DNA of 64,000 nt from Myxococcus stipitatus. Its GTDB lineage: Bacteria; Myxococcota; Myxococcia; Myxococcales; Myxococcaceae. The notes below the pieces were generated by a model. That model did not search any database. It saw nothing but the letters and a program-made list of their open reading frames with translations, and had not been told where the DNA came from. Position 1 is the stretch's first letter. The number at the start of each line of letters is the position of its first letter. The stretch is from NCBI RefSeq assembly GCF_038561935.1, contig NZ_CP102770.1, forward strand, positions 10,052,395 through 10,116,394, written 5' to 3'. Below, in pieces: positions 8,572-17,675 of this stretch. The position numbers and the translations under genes are program-made.

Positions 8572-10209
8572 ATGTCCCCCACGCTCGCCGATGTCTCCAC
8601 CGCCGCCGTGCCGGAGCGGGGCGGCGGCCCGAAGGGGCCACACCTCGTCCCGGCCCTCACCGTCATCTCCCATCCCGTCCCCCGCCGCGTCGGGGAGCGG
8701 CTGCGGCTGGACGCGCTCGCGGCGGGACGGGAGGTGGCCCTGTCCCGCAACGGGCCGGACTTCCACCCGCCCGGCACCGCGCGGGGACAGCCGCTGAATG
8801 ACCCGTTCATCAGCCGCAAGCCGCTGGTGTTCTCCCCGGGCTCGCGCCCTGGGAGCGTGCGGCTGACGAGCCAGGACGGCGGCACCCAGGTGGCCATCGC
8901 CGGCTCCACGCTGGAGGGCACGTGGGAGCTGTCCGCGAGCGAGCTGGCCGCGGGAGTCCCGCTGGAGCTGGGCCAGCGCGTGGTGCTGCTGCTCCACCTG
9001 GTGGAGGCGACGGACGAGGCCCCGACGGCGGACACGCTGGGCATGGTGGGCGAGAGCACGGGTGTCCGCCGCCTGCGCCGCCACATCGAGCGCGTGGCGG
9101 ACCTGGACGTGCCCGTGCTCATCCGCGGTGAGACGGGCACGGGCAAGGAGCGCGTGGCCCAGGCCATCCACCAGCGCAGCCGGCGGCGCTCGGGCCGCTT
9201 CCTCTCCGTCAACCTGGGCGCCATTCCGAAGGAGCTCGCCGCCGCCGAGCTGTTCGGGACACAGAAGGGCGCGTACACGGGCGCGACGCAGGGCCGCGAG
9301 GGCTTCTTCCGCGCCGCGCACGGAGGCACCCTCTTCCTGGACGAAGTGGGCGAGGCCCCGCCCGAGGTACAGGTGATGCTCCTGCGGGTGCTGGAGACGG
9401 GCGAGCTGTACCCCGTCGGAGGCTCCACCCCCATCGCCGTGGACGTGCGGCTGCTCGCCGCGACGGACGCGGACCTGGATGAGCGCATCCGCGACGGGCG
9501 CTTCAAGGCGCCGCTGCTGCACCGGCTGGCGGGGTACGACCTCCACGTGCCTCCGCTGCGGGAGCGGCGCGAGGACCTGGGGCGCCTGTTCTTCCACTTC
9601 GCCCGCGAGGAGCTGGCGACGCTGGGCGAGGCACACCGGCTGGACAACGAGGACGCCTACGCGGAGCCCTGGTTGTCCGCGGCGCTCGCGACGCGGCTGG
9701 TGCGCTTCCAGTGGCCCGGCAACATCCGGCAGCTGCGCAACCTCGCGCGGCAGCTCGTCATCGGGAGCCGAGGACAGCCCAGCCTCCAGGCCGAGCCCCG
9801 ACTGGAGCACGAGCTGGAGCTCGCCGCCGCCGCCAGGCCCGGCGCCGCGGTGGCGGCCGAGGCGCGCTTCGGCACCGCCCACGCCGAGGCCCCCCTGGAG
9901 GCGCGCACCTCACCGCGACGCAAGGCCTCCCAGGTGACGGAGCAGGAGCTGCTCGCCGCGCTGCGGGAGCACGCGTGGGACTTGAAGGCCACCGCCGAGG
10001 CGCTGGGGATTCCGCGCCCCTCGCTCTACGACCTCATCGACAAGAGCCCGAACCTGCGCACCGCCGGGGACTTGAGCACGGAGGAAATCACCCGCGCCTT
10101 CGAGGCCCACGGAGGTGACCTGGACGCGATGGCGCGAGGGCTCGAGGTGTCCCGGCGCGCCCTGGGCCGGCGACTGAAGGAGCTGGGCCTCACGCCTCGC
10201 GCGGAGTGA
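8572..10209 (+). CDS. Sigma54-dependent transcriptional activator with FHA-like sensor and two Fis-type helix-turn-helices
   Basis: A 545-residue enhancer-binding protein. Residues about 40-140 look like an FHA domain (LSRNGPDFHPP, DPFISRKPLVF). The AAA+ domain spans about 155-400: Walker A GETGTGKE near residue 186, the sigma54-contact loop GAYTGA near 233, Walker B GGTLFLDEVGE and the sensor WPGNIRQLRN. The C terminus carries two consecutive Fis-type helix-turn-helices, LLAALREHAWDLKATAEAL and AFEAHGGDLDAMARGLEVSR. Two in tandem are uncommon. FHA-sigma54 activators in myxobacteria usually respond to Ser/Thr kinases, and two Hanks kinases are encoded in this window, so such input is plausible but not shown. 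ATG 8572 fits homologous starts; ATG 8500 would give a longer unconserved leader. Confidence 0.88.
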   Translation: MSPTLADVSTAAVPERGGGPKGPHLVPALTVISHPVPRRVGERLRLDALAAGREVALSRNGPDFHPPGTARGQPLNDPFISRKPLVFSPGSRPGSVRLTSQDGGTQVAIAGSTLEGTWELSASELAAGVPLELGQRVVLLLHLVEATDEAPTADTLGMVGESTGVRRLRRHIERVADLDVPVLIRGETGTGKERVAQAIHQRSRRRSGRFLSVNLGAIPKELAAAELFGTQKGAYTGATQGREGFFRAAHGGTLFLDEVGEAPPEVQVMLLRVLETGELYPVGGSTPIAVDVRLLAATDADLDERIRDGRFKAPLLHRLAGYDLHVPPLRERREDLGRLFFHFAREELATLGEAHRLDNEDAYAEPWLSAALATRLVRFQWPGNIRQLRNLARQLVIGSRGQPSLQAEPRLEHELELAAAARPGAAVAAEARFGTAHAEAPLEARTSPRRKASQVTEQELLAALREHAWDLKATAEALGIPRPSLYDLIDKSPNLRTAGDLSTEEITRAFEAHGGDLDAMARGLEVSRRALGRRLKELGLTPRAE

Positions 10210-10308
10210 CGCGCGGCGCTGGGGACTTGCGTGTCCCGCGCGGAAGCTCGTGGCATGACGTGTGCTCATGCCCACGCGGGTCCATTCGTGTCACAGGGAA
10301 GGTGAAAC

Positions 10309-10857
10309 ATGAGGAAGGCGATTGCAGTCGCAAGCGTGTTGTCTGTCGCGGGGTGGTGGGCTTGCGCGACCCGGACGGGAGTGGAGGCCCCCACGCCTCG
10401 GCAGGAGGCGCGGCTGTCGGGTGATGACGCGTGCCAGTGCGCCTCGGACCCGTGTCCGGATGACGGCGGGACGAACTGCCTGGACATCTCCGTGAGCCTC
10501 AACGCCTCGGGGAAGAAGAAGTTCAGCCCCGGCTGCGACTCCCACGGTTGGAAACTGTGCGCGGGACAGCAGGTGATCATCAGCTCCGAGCTGAGCCAGG
10601 ACCTCTGCGTCGACCTCATCAGCACGAGCGGCGACCCGGACGGCGGTTCAGGGAGCCGGGTGTCCCTGTCGAGCGGCTCCTCCTGGACCCCCTCCACGCT
10701 CACCGCGGGCGAGTACTGCCTGAGCGTCTGCAACAAGAACGGCACCGACTGCTCCCAGGGTTGCAAGAAGTCGGACTGCGAATCCGACGAGGCGACCATC
10801 CGAGGGAACATCGACGTCGTCACCAAGGGGCCCACCGAGCCCGAAGAGAGACGCTGA
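10309..10857 (+). CDS. Cys-rich lipoprotein, function unknown
   Basis: A 182-residue protein with a lipoprotein-like signal (MRKAIAVASVLSVAGWWACA, acylatable Cys at 19). The mature part is Cys-rich (QCASDPCPDDGGTNC; CDSHGWKLC; CLSVCNKNGTDCSQGCKKSDC), implying several disulfides and an exported location. No known domain is recognised. A purine-rich AAGGTG sits seven bases before the ATG. The convergent kinase gene ends 27 bases after this gene. Confidence 0.7.
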   Translation: MRKAIAVASVLSVAGWWACATRTGVEAPTPRQEARLSGDDACQCASDPCPDDGGTNCLDISVSLNASGKKKFSPGCDSHGWKLCAGQQVIISSELSQDLCVDLISTSGDPDGGSGSRVSLSSGSSWTPSTLTAGEYCLSVCNKNGTDCSQGCKKSDCESDEATIRGNIDVVTKGPTEPEERR

Positions 10858-10884
10858 GCCCTCGGCGTCGAGGCTTCGAGCGGA

Positions 10885-13800
10885 CTACCGCGAGACGGCG
10901 GCGGCTCCGCTCGAAGCGGTGAGCCACCGCCCCCACTCCTTCAGCAAGTGCCGGTTGTCGTCGAGCGCGCGGGACAACAGGGCTCGCGCCTGACGCTCGG
11001 GCTCCGACTCACCCCGGCCCGCCTCCGAGGCCGAAGCCGAGGCAGCCAAGGCCAGCGCCAGCCCCGCGCGGAGGGCTCGCGCACGAGGCCACTCGGCGCG
11101 CAGGGACAGGGCCTTGTCCACGTGCGAAAGCCCTCGCTCCAGCACCGGCCTGCCTCCCGGAGCCAGGCCCCGCTCCAGGCAGAAGCGCCCGAGCGCCACG
11201 AGGTGCTCGGGCTGCGAGGGCTCCAGCTCGACGGCGCGCAGGAAGGCCTGCTCCGCCTCCGTGAAGTCCTCCTCCCGCGCCTTCGCGCGGGCTTGGACCG
11301 CCAGCGCGTCCCCCAGGACACGCCATGCCTGTGCCTGCTTGGGGTTGAGCTCCAGCGCGCGGCGCAGGGACGTCAGGGCCTCCTCCAGCGCGGGGCCCGG
11401 CGGGTGGCCTTGCCTCAGGGCCCACGCGGCCTCGGCCTGGAGCGCGGTGCCCAGGTTCATCCAGGGCTGCGGCAGGTCGGGGATTCGCGCCAAGGCGTCC
11501 TTCAGCGCCGAGCGCGCGGCGAGCACCTCCCCCGCCGGCGACTGTCCTTCCAGCACGCGCATCGTCGCGCGCCAGGCGTGGACCTCGCCCACGTTGTTCT
11601 GCCCGTAGCCCTGCGCGGGGGCCAGGGCGATGGCGCCATCGAACGCCTTCAGGGCCTCGCGCAGCGCGGGCTCCACGTCCTCGCCTCGCTCCCAGGCGTC
11701 CTTCGCGCGCTCGAACCAGACGGTGCCCAGGCCGTTGTGCAGCGGCGGCAGCTTCGGGTTGATGGCCACGCCCTTCTCGTAGGCGGTCAGGGCGCTCGCC
11801 AGCGCGGGCTTTGGATCCACTCCCGTGTCGCGGTGTCGCGCGGCGCGAGCCAGGTGCACCTCGCCCGCGTAGAACCATGGCGCGATGTGCGCGGGATTGA
11901 TGGACTGCGCGCGCTCCAGCGCCGCCGCGGCCTTGTCCAGGTCTCCCGAGGGGTCCACGGCTCGCGGATGCGAGGCACGGGCGAGGTACTCGGTGCCCAG
12001 GTTGATCCACGCCTCCGGCCGGAGCGCGTTGATGGCGACGGCGCGCTCGTGTGCGGCAATCGCCTTCTCGCGATAGGGCAGGGAGTCGCCCCCCCCGCCC
12101 TCTTCGTGGTCCGCCCAGACGCGGAACACCTGCCCCACGTCCGCGTGGAACTCGTAGTCGCGGGCCTCGGCGGGGATGCGCTCGAAGGCGGCGGCGGCCT
12201 CGCGCAGCGAGTCGCGTGGGTCCATCCCCTTCTCCTGCCGGAAGCGCGCCCGCTGCCAGTGGACGACGGCCAGCTCATGCAGGACCTTGGGCAGGTCCGG
12301 ACGCAGCTCCACCGCGCGGCGCGCGGACACCAGGGCCTTCTCCAGCACGGGCTCCACGTCGCTCCCCTGGCGCGACTGGTGCTCCGCGAGGCGGCGGTGA
12401 AAGCCCGCCAGCAGCGAGTGGGCCTCCGCGTCGTCGGGCGCCAGGGCCAGGGCCTTCGACGCGGCCTCCACGCCTCGCGCGTGATGGAGCGGAACATCCC
12501 CTTGTCCGTAGAGCGCCACCAGGAGCGCCCATCCCTCCAGCTGCGCGAGCGCGCGATACACCGCGGGGACACTGCGGCCGATGTCCGCCGCGTGGGCATA
12601 GGCCCGCCGCGCCTCGTCGAAGTCCGAGAGTGCCCCCTCGCGGCTCCCCGTGTTCCACCGGCTGGAGCCTCGCAGCAGCAGGGTGTCGCCGCGGAGCAGC
12701 GGGGCCTCGTGGAACCAGGGCAGGCGCGAGCCCAGCGCGTCCAGCTTCGCCAGGGCCTCCTCGGGGCGGTTCTCGAGGAAGGCCAGCAGCGCGGCGACGT
12801 ACTCGGGGGCCGGGACCTCCGCGCCCTCGCTCTTGCGAAGGAAGTCGCGAGCGGGCGCGCCGTAGCGCTGGGTGGCCTCCCGCAGCCGGGCCTCGCGCGT
12901 CGCCGCGTCCTGCTGCCGCTCCGCCTCCAGGCGGGCCTGCTGGTACAGGTGCGCCAGGGCCAGCGCCAGCGAGTACGCCACGCGAGGCTCCGTGGCGCCC
13001 GCCTTCCACGCGGCCTCCAGGTGCTCCCGCGCCCGGGCATCGTCATCGAGCGCGAGGTAGCCGCGCCCCAGCGCGTAGTGGCCCGAGGCCACCCCCATCG
13101 GCCCCGCGTCGCGCATCGCGGTCTCCAGCTCGCGCATCCGCGCGCCCAGGGCCTCGCGGTCCCGACGCGTGTCATGCGGGGGCGAGGTGCCGGAGTAGCG
13201 GGCCTGCGCCTCGATGCGCTCCACCTGCTCCGTGAAGCGGCGGGCCAGGGCCTCGCGCTGGGAGACCTCCCCGCGCGCGAGCACCGACTGCCCCACGGCC
13301 AGGGACACCACGACGAGGGCGCCCGTGCCCACGGCGACGGCGCGGCGGTGCTTGCGCAGCCACTTGCGCGCGCGATAGCCGGGCCCGGTGCGAGCGAGGA
13401 CAGGCTCGCCGTCGAGGAAGCGCCCCAGGTCCTCCGCCAGCTCGCGCGCCGAGCCGTAGCGCGCGGAGCGGTCCTTCTCCAGGCACTTGAGGGTGATGGC
13501 CTCCAGGTCCACGGGGATGTCGCGGTCCAGCGCGCGAGGCGGCCGAGGCTCCACCGTGCCGATGTTGCCCAGCACCTCCAGGCCGTTCTGCCCGGGGATG
13601 GGCGGTGTCCCGGTCAGCAGCGCATAGAGCGTGGCGCCCAGGCTGTAGACATCCGCGCGCCGGTCCAGCCGGGCCACCTCGCCGCGAGCCTGCTCCGGTG
13701 ACATGTAGTGCGGCGTGCCGAGCACGGTGCCCGTCGCGGTGACGCCCTCCTTCCAGTCGCGAGCGAGTCCGAAGTCCATGACGAAGGGCGACAGCGCCCC

Positions 13801-14535
13801 CTCGGCGGTCTGCTCCACCAGGATGTTGGAGGGCTTGATGTCGCGATGGATGAGCCCCGCGCGGTGGGCGGCGTGGACCCCCTCCGCGGCCTCGCGCAGC
13901 ACGCGGGCCTTCTGCTCGACGCTGAGCGTCTCCACGAGCGCATGCAGCGGCCGTCCCTCCACGTACCGCATGGCGATGTAGGCGCGGCCCTGGACCTCGC
14001 CGACCTCGTACACCTCGCAGACGCGCGGGTGTGTCACACGCGCCTGGGCCCGGGCCTCCAGGATGAACCTGCGGGCCAGCTCCGGCTCGTCTCCGCGCAC
14101 GAACTTGAGCGCGACCTGGCGATGCAGCCGGTTGTCCCTCGCGAGGAACACCCGGCCCATGCCGCCCTGCCCCAGGAAGCGGATGGGGGAGTAGTGCTCC
14201 CAGTCGGAGACAGGAAAGGCAGGCACCTCCACGGGGGGCGGAGGAGAGACCGGGGCGAGGCCCTTCTCCAGCGACAGCGTCGCGTCCCTGCCAGGCGCAT
14301 GTCGCCCCGTGTCCACGGTCACCGGAGCCACGGGGCTTCGCGTGTCCTCCTCGCGCAGCATGAGCCGCAGGAGGGAGGCATGGGTGTCCTCGGACAGCCG
14401 GCCGCGCTCCTTCAGCAGCTCCAGCGGCCTGCGGCCCAGACGCGCCGCCTCCGAGCGCAAGGCGTCACACTCCTCACGCGAGAGGAGTCCTTCCGCGAGT
14501 GCATGGCGCAGCTCGACCTCGTCTTGCTCGCTCAT
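10885..14535 (-). CDS. Hanks-type Ser/Thr protein kinase with C-terminal TPR array
   Basis: A 1216-residue transmembrane kinase. A short N-terminal helical domain (LSREECDALRSEAARLG, LLKERGRLSEDTHASLL) is common in myxobacterial kinases. The kinase domain covers about 112-380: glycine loop FLGQGGMGRVFLA, VALKFVRG lysine, catalytic HRDIKPSN near residue 227, DFGLA, and the SPEQARG activation-segment end. All catalytic residues are present, so it should be active. A membrane helix lies at about 402-425 (VAVGTGALVVVSLAVGQSV). The remaining 780 residues are degenerate TPR repeats (for example AWINLGTEYLARAS, PWMNLGTALQAEA), probably periplasmic and used for binding a ligand or protein. Start ATG 14535 has AGGACG upstream; longer frames add an unconserved leader. 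The divergent lectin gene shares the 241-base upstream region. Confidence 0.9.
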   Translation of the reverse strand: MSEQDEVELRHALAEGLLSREECDALRSEAARLGRRPLELLKERGRLSEDTHASLLRLMLREEDTRSPVAPVTVDTGRHAPGRDATLSLEKGLAPVSPPPPVEVPAFPVSDWEHYSPIRFLGQGGMGRVFLARDNRLHRQVALKFVRGDEPELARRFILEARAQARVTHPRVCEVYEVGEVQGRAYIAMRYVEGRPLHALVETLSVEQKARVLREAAEGVHAAHRAGLIHRDIKPSNILVEQTAEGALSPFVMDFGLARDWKEGVTATGTVLGTPHYMSPEQARGEVARLDRRADVYSLGATLYALLTGTPPIPGQNGLEVLGNIGTVEPRPPRALDRDIPVDLEAITLKCLEKDRSARYGSARELAEDLGRFLDGEPVLARTGPGYRARKWLRKHRRAVAVGTGALVVVSLAVGQSVLARGEVSQREALARRFTEQVERIEAQARYSGTSPPHDTRRDREALGARMRELETAMRDAGPMGVASGHYALGRGYLALDDDARAREHLEAAWKAGATEPRVAYSLALALAHLYQQARLEAERQQDAATREARLREATQRYGAPARDFLRKSEGAEVPAPEYVAALLAFLENRPEEALAKLDALGSRLPWFHEAPLLRGDTLLLRGSSRWNTGSREGALSDFDEARRAYAHAADIGRSVPAVYRALAQLEGWALLVALYGQGDVPLHHARGVEAASKALALAPDDAEAHSLLAGFHRRLAEHQSRQGSDVEPVLEKALVSARRAVELRPDLPKVLHELAVVHWQRARFRQEKGMDPRDSLREAAAAFERIPAEARDYEFHADVGQVFRVWADHEEGGGGDSLPYREKAIAAHERAVAINALRPEAWINLGTEYLARASHPRAVDPSGDLDKAAAALERAQSINPAHIAPWFYAGEVHLARAARHRDTGVDPKPALASALTAYEKGVAINPKLPPLHNGLGTVWFERAKDAWERGEDVEPALREALKAFDGAIALAPAQGYGQNNVGEVHAWRATMRVLEGQSPAGEVLAARSALKDALARIPDLPQPWMNLGTALQAEAAWALRQGHPPGPALEEALTSLRRALELNPKQAQAWRVLGDALAVQARAKAREEDFTEAEQAFLRAVELEPSQPEHLVALGRFCLERGLAPGGRPVLERGLSHVDKALSLRAEWPRARALRAGLALALAASASASEAGRGESEPERQARALLSRALDDNRHLLKEWGRWLTASSGAAAVSR

Positions 14536-14776
14536 CTTCGTCCTCACACCCCGGAAGCCGCGTCGCGGAGCGTAGCGAAGCCACCCCACGCCGTCGAAGC
14601 CCGCGAGGGGCCTGACATGTCGGACGACACGTCGCCCCGCGCTCGCGACACAGGGCGCGCGGTGGCAACTCCGCGTCGTCACTCGGGAGTCCTCCTCGCG
14701 GCTCCTGGCCCGGGGGCTGCAATCCCAGTCAGCACGCGCGCTCGGCAGGGCGCGCGCACAACCCAGGAGACAAACC

Positions 14777-15205
14777 ATGTCCAACACGGCGACGTTCCAG
14801 TTCGCGGGTGGCTCGAAGGTGTACGTCCAGGCGCTGGCGAACGCGGGCTACACGCAGCAGGTGACCATCAGCCCTCCCTCGGGGAGCGCGGCGGTGTTCC
14901 AGGGCTCGGGCGAGGGGAACGTGACGATGCCGCTCACCACGCAGGGCTTCCTCACGGCGGGCAGCAACGGAGGACAGGCGTCCTTCACGGTGCCGGGCTC
15001 GGGCAGCCAGCTCAGCACCTACAAGGTCGCGGTCTCCTACAACAAGGGCAGCGGGTTCCAGCCCAGCAACGTGGAGGGCAACAGCAGCACCTTCACCACG
15101 CCCGCGGGCGGGCAGCTCGTCGTCGGCGTGGTCAGCTCGGAGGACGCCACCGACAACGACTACAACGACGGCGTGGTGTACTTCACGCTCTACCCCGCGC
15201 TGTGA
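14777..15205 (+). CDS. LecB (PA-IIL)-like calcium-dependent sugar-binding lectin
   Basis: A 142-residue beta-sandwich protein related to the Pseudomonas aeruginosa fucose-binding lectin LecB. The diagnostic calcium/sugar loop SSEDATDNDYNDGVVYF matches the LecB loop with the acidic calcium ligands (E, D, D, N, D) in register. The N-terminal half has the expected strand pattern (FQFAGGSKVYVQALANAG). LecB-type lectins bind fucose or mannose through two calcium ions as dimers or tetramers. The C terminus differs: it ends FTLYPAL rather than a Gly that normally donates a calcium ligand to the neighbouring subunit, so assembly or affinity may differ. There is no signal peptide, as in LecB. AGGAG lies seven bases before the ATG. 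Confidence 0.85.
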   Translation: MSNTATFQFAGGSKVYVQALANAGYTQQVTISPPSGSAAVFQGSGEGNVTMPLTTQGFLTAGSNGGQASFTVPGSGSQLSTYKVAVSYNKGSGFQPSNVEGNSSTFTTPAGGQLVVGVVSSEDATDNDYNDGVVYFTLYPAL

Positions 15206-15217
15206 CGTCACCCCTGG

Positions 15218-15245
15218 GTGACACGGGCCTGTGTCCCCGTGTCAC
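15218..15245. terminator. Convergent terminator hairpin
   Basis: Perfect 10-bp arms GTGACACGGG / CCCGTGTCAC between the lectin gene and the leftward DUF1152-like gene. The right arm covers the stop codon of the latter. Symmetric, so it may serve both strands. Confidence 0.55.
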
Positions 15246-15811
15246 ACCGGGATGTCCTTCCACGGGCGGACAGGACGCGCGGCGCGGAATGCCTCGATGA
15301 TGAGGTGCATCTGCGCCTGCGTCGTCGTGTCCTTCAGCGCCTCCAGGTACAGGCAGCGCCGGGCCACGGCCATCAGGTCGAAGGCCCAATACATGCTCAT
15401 CAGCGGGTTGATCCACAGCGTGCTGCCCCGCGTGCGCTCCGTCCGGTGTATGTCGCCATAGTCGCCCTCCAGCGCGGACACCACGGAGAGGGACACGATG
15501 CTCGGCGCGCGAGGCATCCGCTGCTCACCCCGCCGCGCGAACCAGCGCGAGAGCCACCCCTCGGGGAAGTAGTGCTCGGGCCCCTCCGTGGACGCCTCCA
15601 CCTGGAGAACACCCGGAACGGGCCAGGTGCCTTGGACCTGGGAGAGCTGGGTGAAGCTGAGGTTCGCCAGCGTCACCGTCTTGCCCAGCTCGTGCAGCCG
15701 GAAGTACAGCGGCAGCCCGCTGAACACGTCGAAGCCGCCCCCACCTCCAGCGATGAGGACATGACGGGCGGGCGCAAGCCGCTCCATCAACGGCGAGGTG
15801 AACAGGTCCAT
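15242..15811 (-). CDS. DUF1152-like protein
   Basis: A 189-residue protein with a glycine-rich N-terminal turn (HVLIAGGGGGFDVFSGLPL) and a C terminus FDLMAVARRCLYLEALKDT. Both resemble the ends of DUF1152 proteins, although the usual family member is about 300 residues or longer, so this looks like a short version. The Gly-rich loop could bind a nucleotide or phosphate; no function is established. ATG 15811 is selected because GGAGAGG precedes it; the in-frame ATGs upstream (15904, 15916) would overlap the start of the divergent gene. Confidence 0.6.
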   Translation of the reverse strand: MDLFTSPLMERLAPARHVLIAGGGGGFDVFSGLPLYFRLHELGKTVTLANLSFTQLSQVQGTWPVPGVLQVEASTEGPEHYFPEGWLSRWFARRGEQRMPRAPSIVSLSVVSALEGDYGDIHRTERTRGSTLWINPLMSMYWAFDLMAVARRCLYLEALKDTTTQAQMHLIIEAFRAARPVRPWKDIPV

Positions 15812-15890
15812 GCCCGAATCCTCTCCGGCCACCGGGGAGGACACCACCCACACGGCGCGGCCCTGGCGCCTTCCGCTATAACGCGCCGCC

Positions 15891-16850
15891 ATGTCCACTC
15901 TCATCCTCAGCGCCAAGGAGCTGCGCGGCCTCTACACCGTCCAGCTTGGCCTCGACGCCGTCGAGCGGGCCTTCCGGGCCCACGGCCGCGGCGAGTCCCT
16001 CATGCCTCCCAAGGTGTACCTCTCGCTGCCGCAGTACGACGGCGACTTCCGCGCCATGCCCGCGTTCCTCGACGGCGCGGCCGGAGTGAAGTGGGTCAAC
16101 GCCCATCCCCAGAACCCCAGGAAGCACGGCCTGCCCACCGTGCGCGCCCTCTACATCCTCAGCGACCCCGACACGGCGTCGCCCCTGGCCATCCTCGACG
16201 GCACCCTCCTCACCGCGTGGCGCACTGGCTGCGCCGGCGGCGTGGCCTCCAAGTACCTGGCGAAGCCCAAGCCCCGCACCCTCGGGCTCGTCGGCTGCGG
16301 CGTCCAGGCCCGCGTCCTCATCGACGCCCACCGCGCCCTCTTCGGCGAGCTGGAGCTGCTCCTCGCCGACACCTCCGAGGCCGCCGCCAAGGCCCTCCAG
16401 GCCGAGAAGGGCGGCCGCGTCGTCAGCCTCCAGGAAGCCTCCGGCGCGGACATCGTCTGCACCTCCACCCCCTCCCGCACCCCCGTCGTGAAGCGCGAGT
16501 GGCTCAAGCCCGGCGCGCACATCAACGCCATGGGCGCGGACGCCCCCGGCAAGCAGGAGCTGGACGCGCGCATCCTCACCGAGGGCCGCGTCTTCATCGA
16601 CGACACCGAGCAGGCCCTCCACTCCGGCGAGGTCAACGTCCCCCTCCACGACGGCCTGCTGAGCGCCGAGCACATCGCCGGAACCCTGGGCGAAGTCGTC
16701 GCCGGCAAGAAGCCCGGCCGCGCCGGTGACGAGGTCACCGTGTTCGACTCCACCGGCCTCGCCCTCCAGGACGTCGCGCTCGCCCGCGCCCTCTACGAGG
16801 TCGCCCGCGCCAAGGGCGTCGGCCAGTCGCTCGACATCGTCGGCGGCTGA
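15891..16850 (+). CDS. Ornithine cyclodeaminase/mu-crystallin-family NAD(P)-dependent enzyme
   Basis: A 319-residue member of the ornithine cyclodeaminase/alanine dehydrogenase (mu-crystallin) family. The substrate-binding half has PPKVYLSLP, FRAMPAFLDGAAGVKWVN and the conserved Lys in GVKWV. The Rossmann half is TLGLVGCGVQARVLIDAHRAL, with the downstream signature VFDSTGLALQD. Family enzymes deaminate ornithine to proline, reduce pyruvate to alanine or reduce cyclic ketimines. The sequence does not decide among these. There is no obvious operon partner; a hairpin follows the stop codon. Confidence 0.85.
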   Translation: MSTLILSAKELRGLYTVQLGLDAVERAFRAHGRGESLMPPKVYLSLPQYDGDFRAMPAFLDGAAGVKWVNAHPQNPRKHGLPTVRALYILSDPDTASPLAILDGTLLTAWRTGCAGGVASKYLAKPKPRTLGLVGCGVQARVLIDAHRALFGELELLLADTSEAAAKALQAEKGGRVVSLQEASGADIVCTSTPSRTPVVKREWLKPGAHINAMGADAPGKQELDARILTEGRVFIDDTEQALHSGEVNVPLHDGLLSAEHIAGTLGEVVAGKKPGRAGDEVTVFDSTGLALQDVALARALYEVARAKGVGQSLDIVGG

Positions 16851-16874
16851 GCCCCCTTCGCGCCCCCGGACGTC

Positions 16875-16905
16875 GAGCCCTCGGTGCCCCCCGCGCCGAG
16901 GGCTC
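16875..16905 (+). terminator. Hairpin after the cyclodeaminase-family gene
   Basis: Perfect 10-bp arms GAGCCCTCGG / CCGAGGGCTC with an 11-base loop, 25 bases after the stop codon. No T run follows. Confidence 0.5.
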
Positions 16906-17003
16906 CGTCCCCACGCATGATGCAACCGTGAAACTGCTGTGAGGATGATGACAACAGTCCACCGCTACCTTCAGGACGCATCCAACCTGAAGGGAGACGG
17001 ACC

Positions 17004-17675
17004 GTGGAGCATCGGTGGAAGTCGTGTGTCTCGAGGAGCCTCATCCTGTCCCTGGGCCTGCTCTGCGGCGTCCTGAGCCCCGGCACCTCGGCCGCGGAGG
17101 TGCCTCTGATGTCGCTGCCCACGCTCGCGGATGGCTGGCCCCAGGTCGACATGCTCATCGGCACGGAGGAGATGGGCACGGGCGTCTTCCTCCCGTTCGG
17201 CTGCACCCAAGAGCAGGACGGCCTGGCGCTCGAGGCGCGCCAGCGCTACTCGAATGGCGCGGTCAGCGTCGAGGCCGCCTACCGGCTCAGCGCCGTGAAG
17301 GACTGGAAGCGCACCGAGGGCGCCCTCCACAACCTGGCCACCCAGGTGGGCCTCCACGTGCGGACCGCCTCGCGCACCAGCGAGGACGCCGCGCTCGGCC
17401 CCACGCTGGGACTGACGGCCAACCGCTGGCTCATCCCCATGGAAGACGCGAAGTGGCTGGAGGTCTTCGCGGGAGTGCAGGGCGCCGTGCTCATGGTGCC
17501 GCACCGGGGAGCGCTCGAGGTCCCCGTGCGCGCCAGCATCGGCATCCAGGGCAACTGCCCCTGCTTCAACTACATGCTCGTCGTGCGCGGCGGCTGGGAT
17601 GACGCACGCCAGGGATTCGACTCGCCCGTCTCCGTTGGCGCCACCCTGGCCATCGGCTTCGGGAAGCGCTGGTGA
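17004..17675 (+). CDS. Exported protein of unknown function, beta-strand rich
   Basis: A 223-residue protein starting at GTG 17004, with AGGGAG six to nine bases upstream. It has a signal peptide (LILSLGLLCGVLSP, cleavage probably after GTSAAE). The mature part has alternating strands (ALEARQRYSNGAVSVEAAYRL; GLHVRTASRTSED; VEVGATLAIGFG-like end SVGATLAIGFGKRW). The terminal aromatic residue is typical of outer-membrane beta-barrels. It may be a small porin-like or barrel protein. No family is recognised. Confidence 0.65.
   Translation: MEHRWKSCVSRSLILSLGLLCGVLSPGTSAAEVPLMSLPTLADGWPQVDMLIGTEEMGTGVFLPFGCTQEQDGLALEARQRYSNGAVSVEAAYRLSAVKDWKRTEGALHNLATQVGLHVRTASRTSEDAALGPTLGLTANRWLIPMEDAKWLEVFAGVQGAVLMVPHRGALEVPVRASIGIQGNCPCFNYMLVVRGGWDDARQGFDSPVSVGATLAIGFGKRW

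Noticed and set aside
10309..10857. Possible short toxin because of its high Cys content
   Set aside because: It has a lipoprotein signal and no toxin family features; the Cys pattern only implies disulfides.
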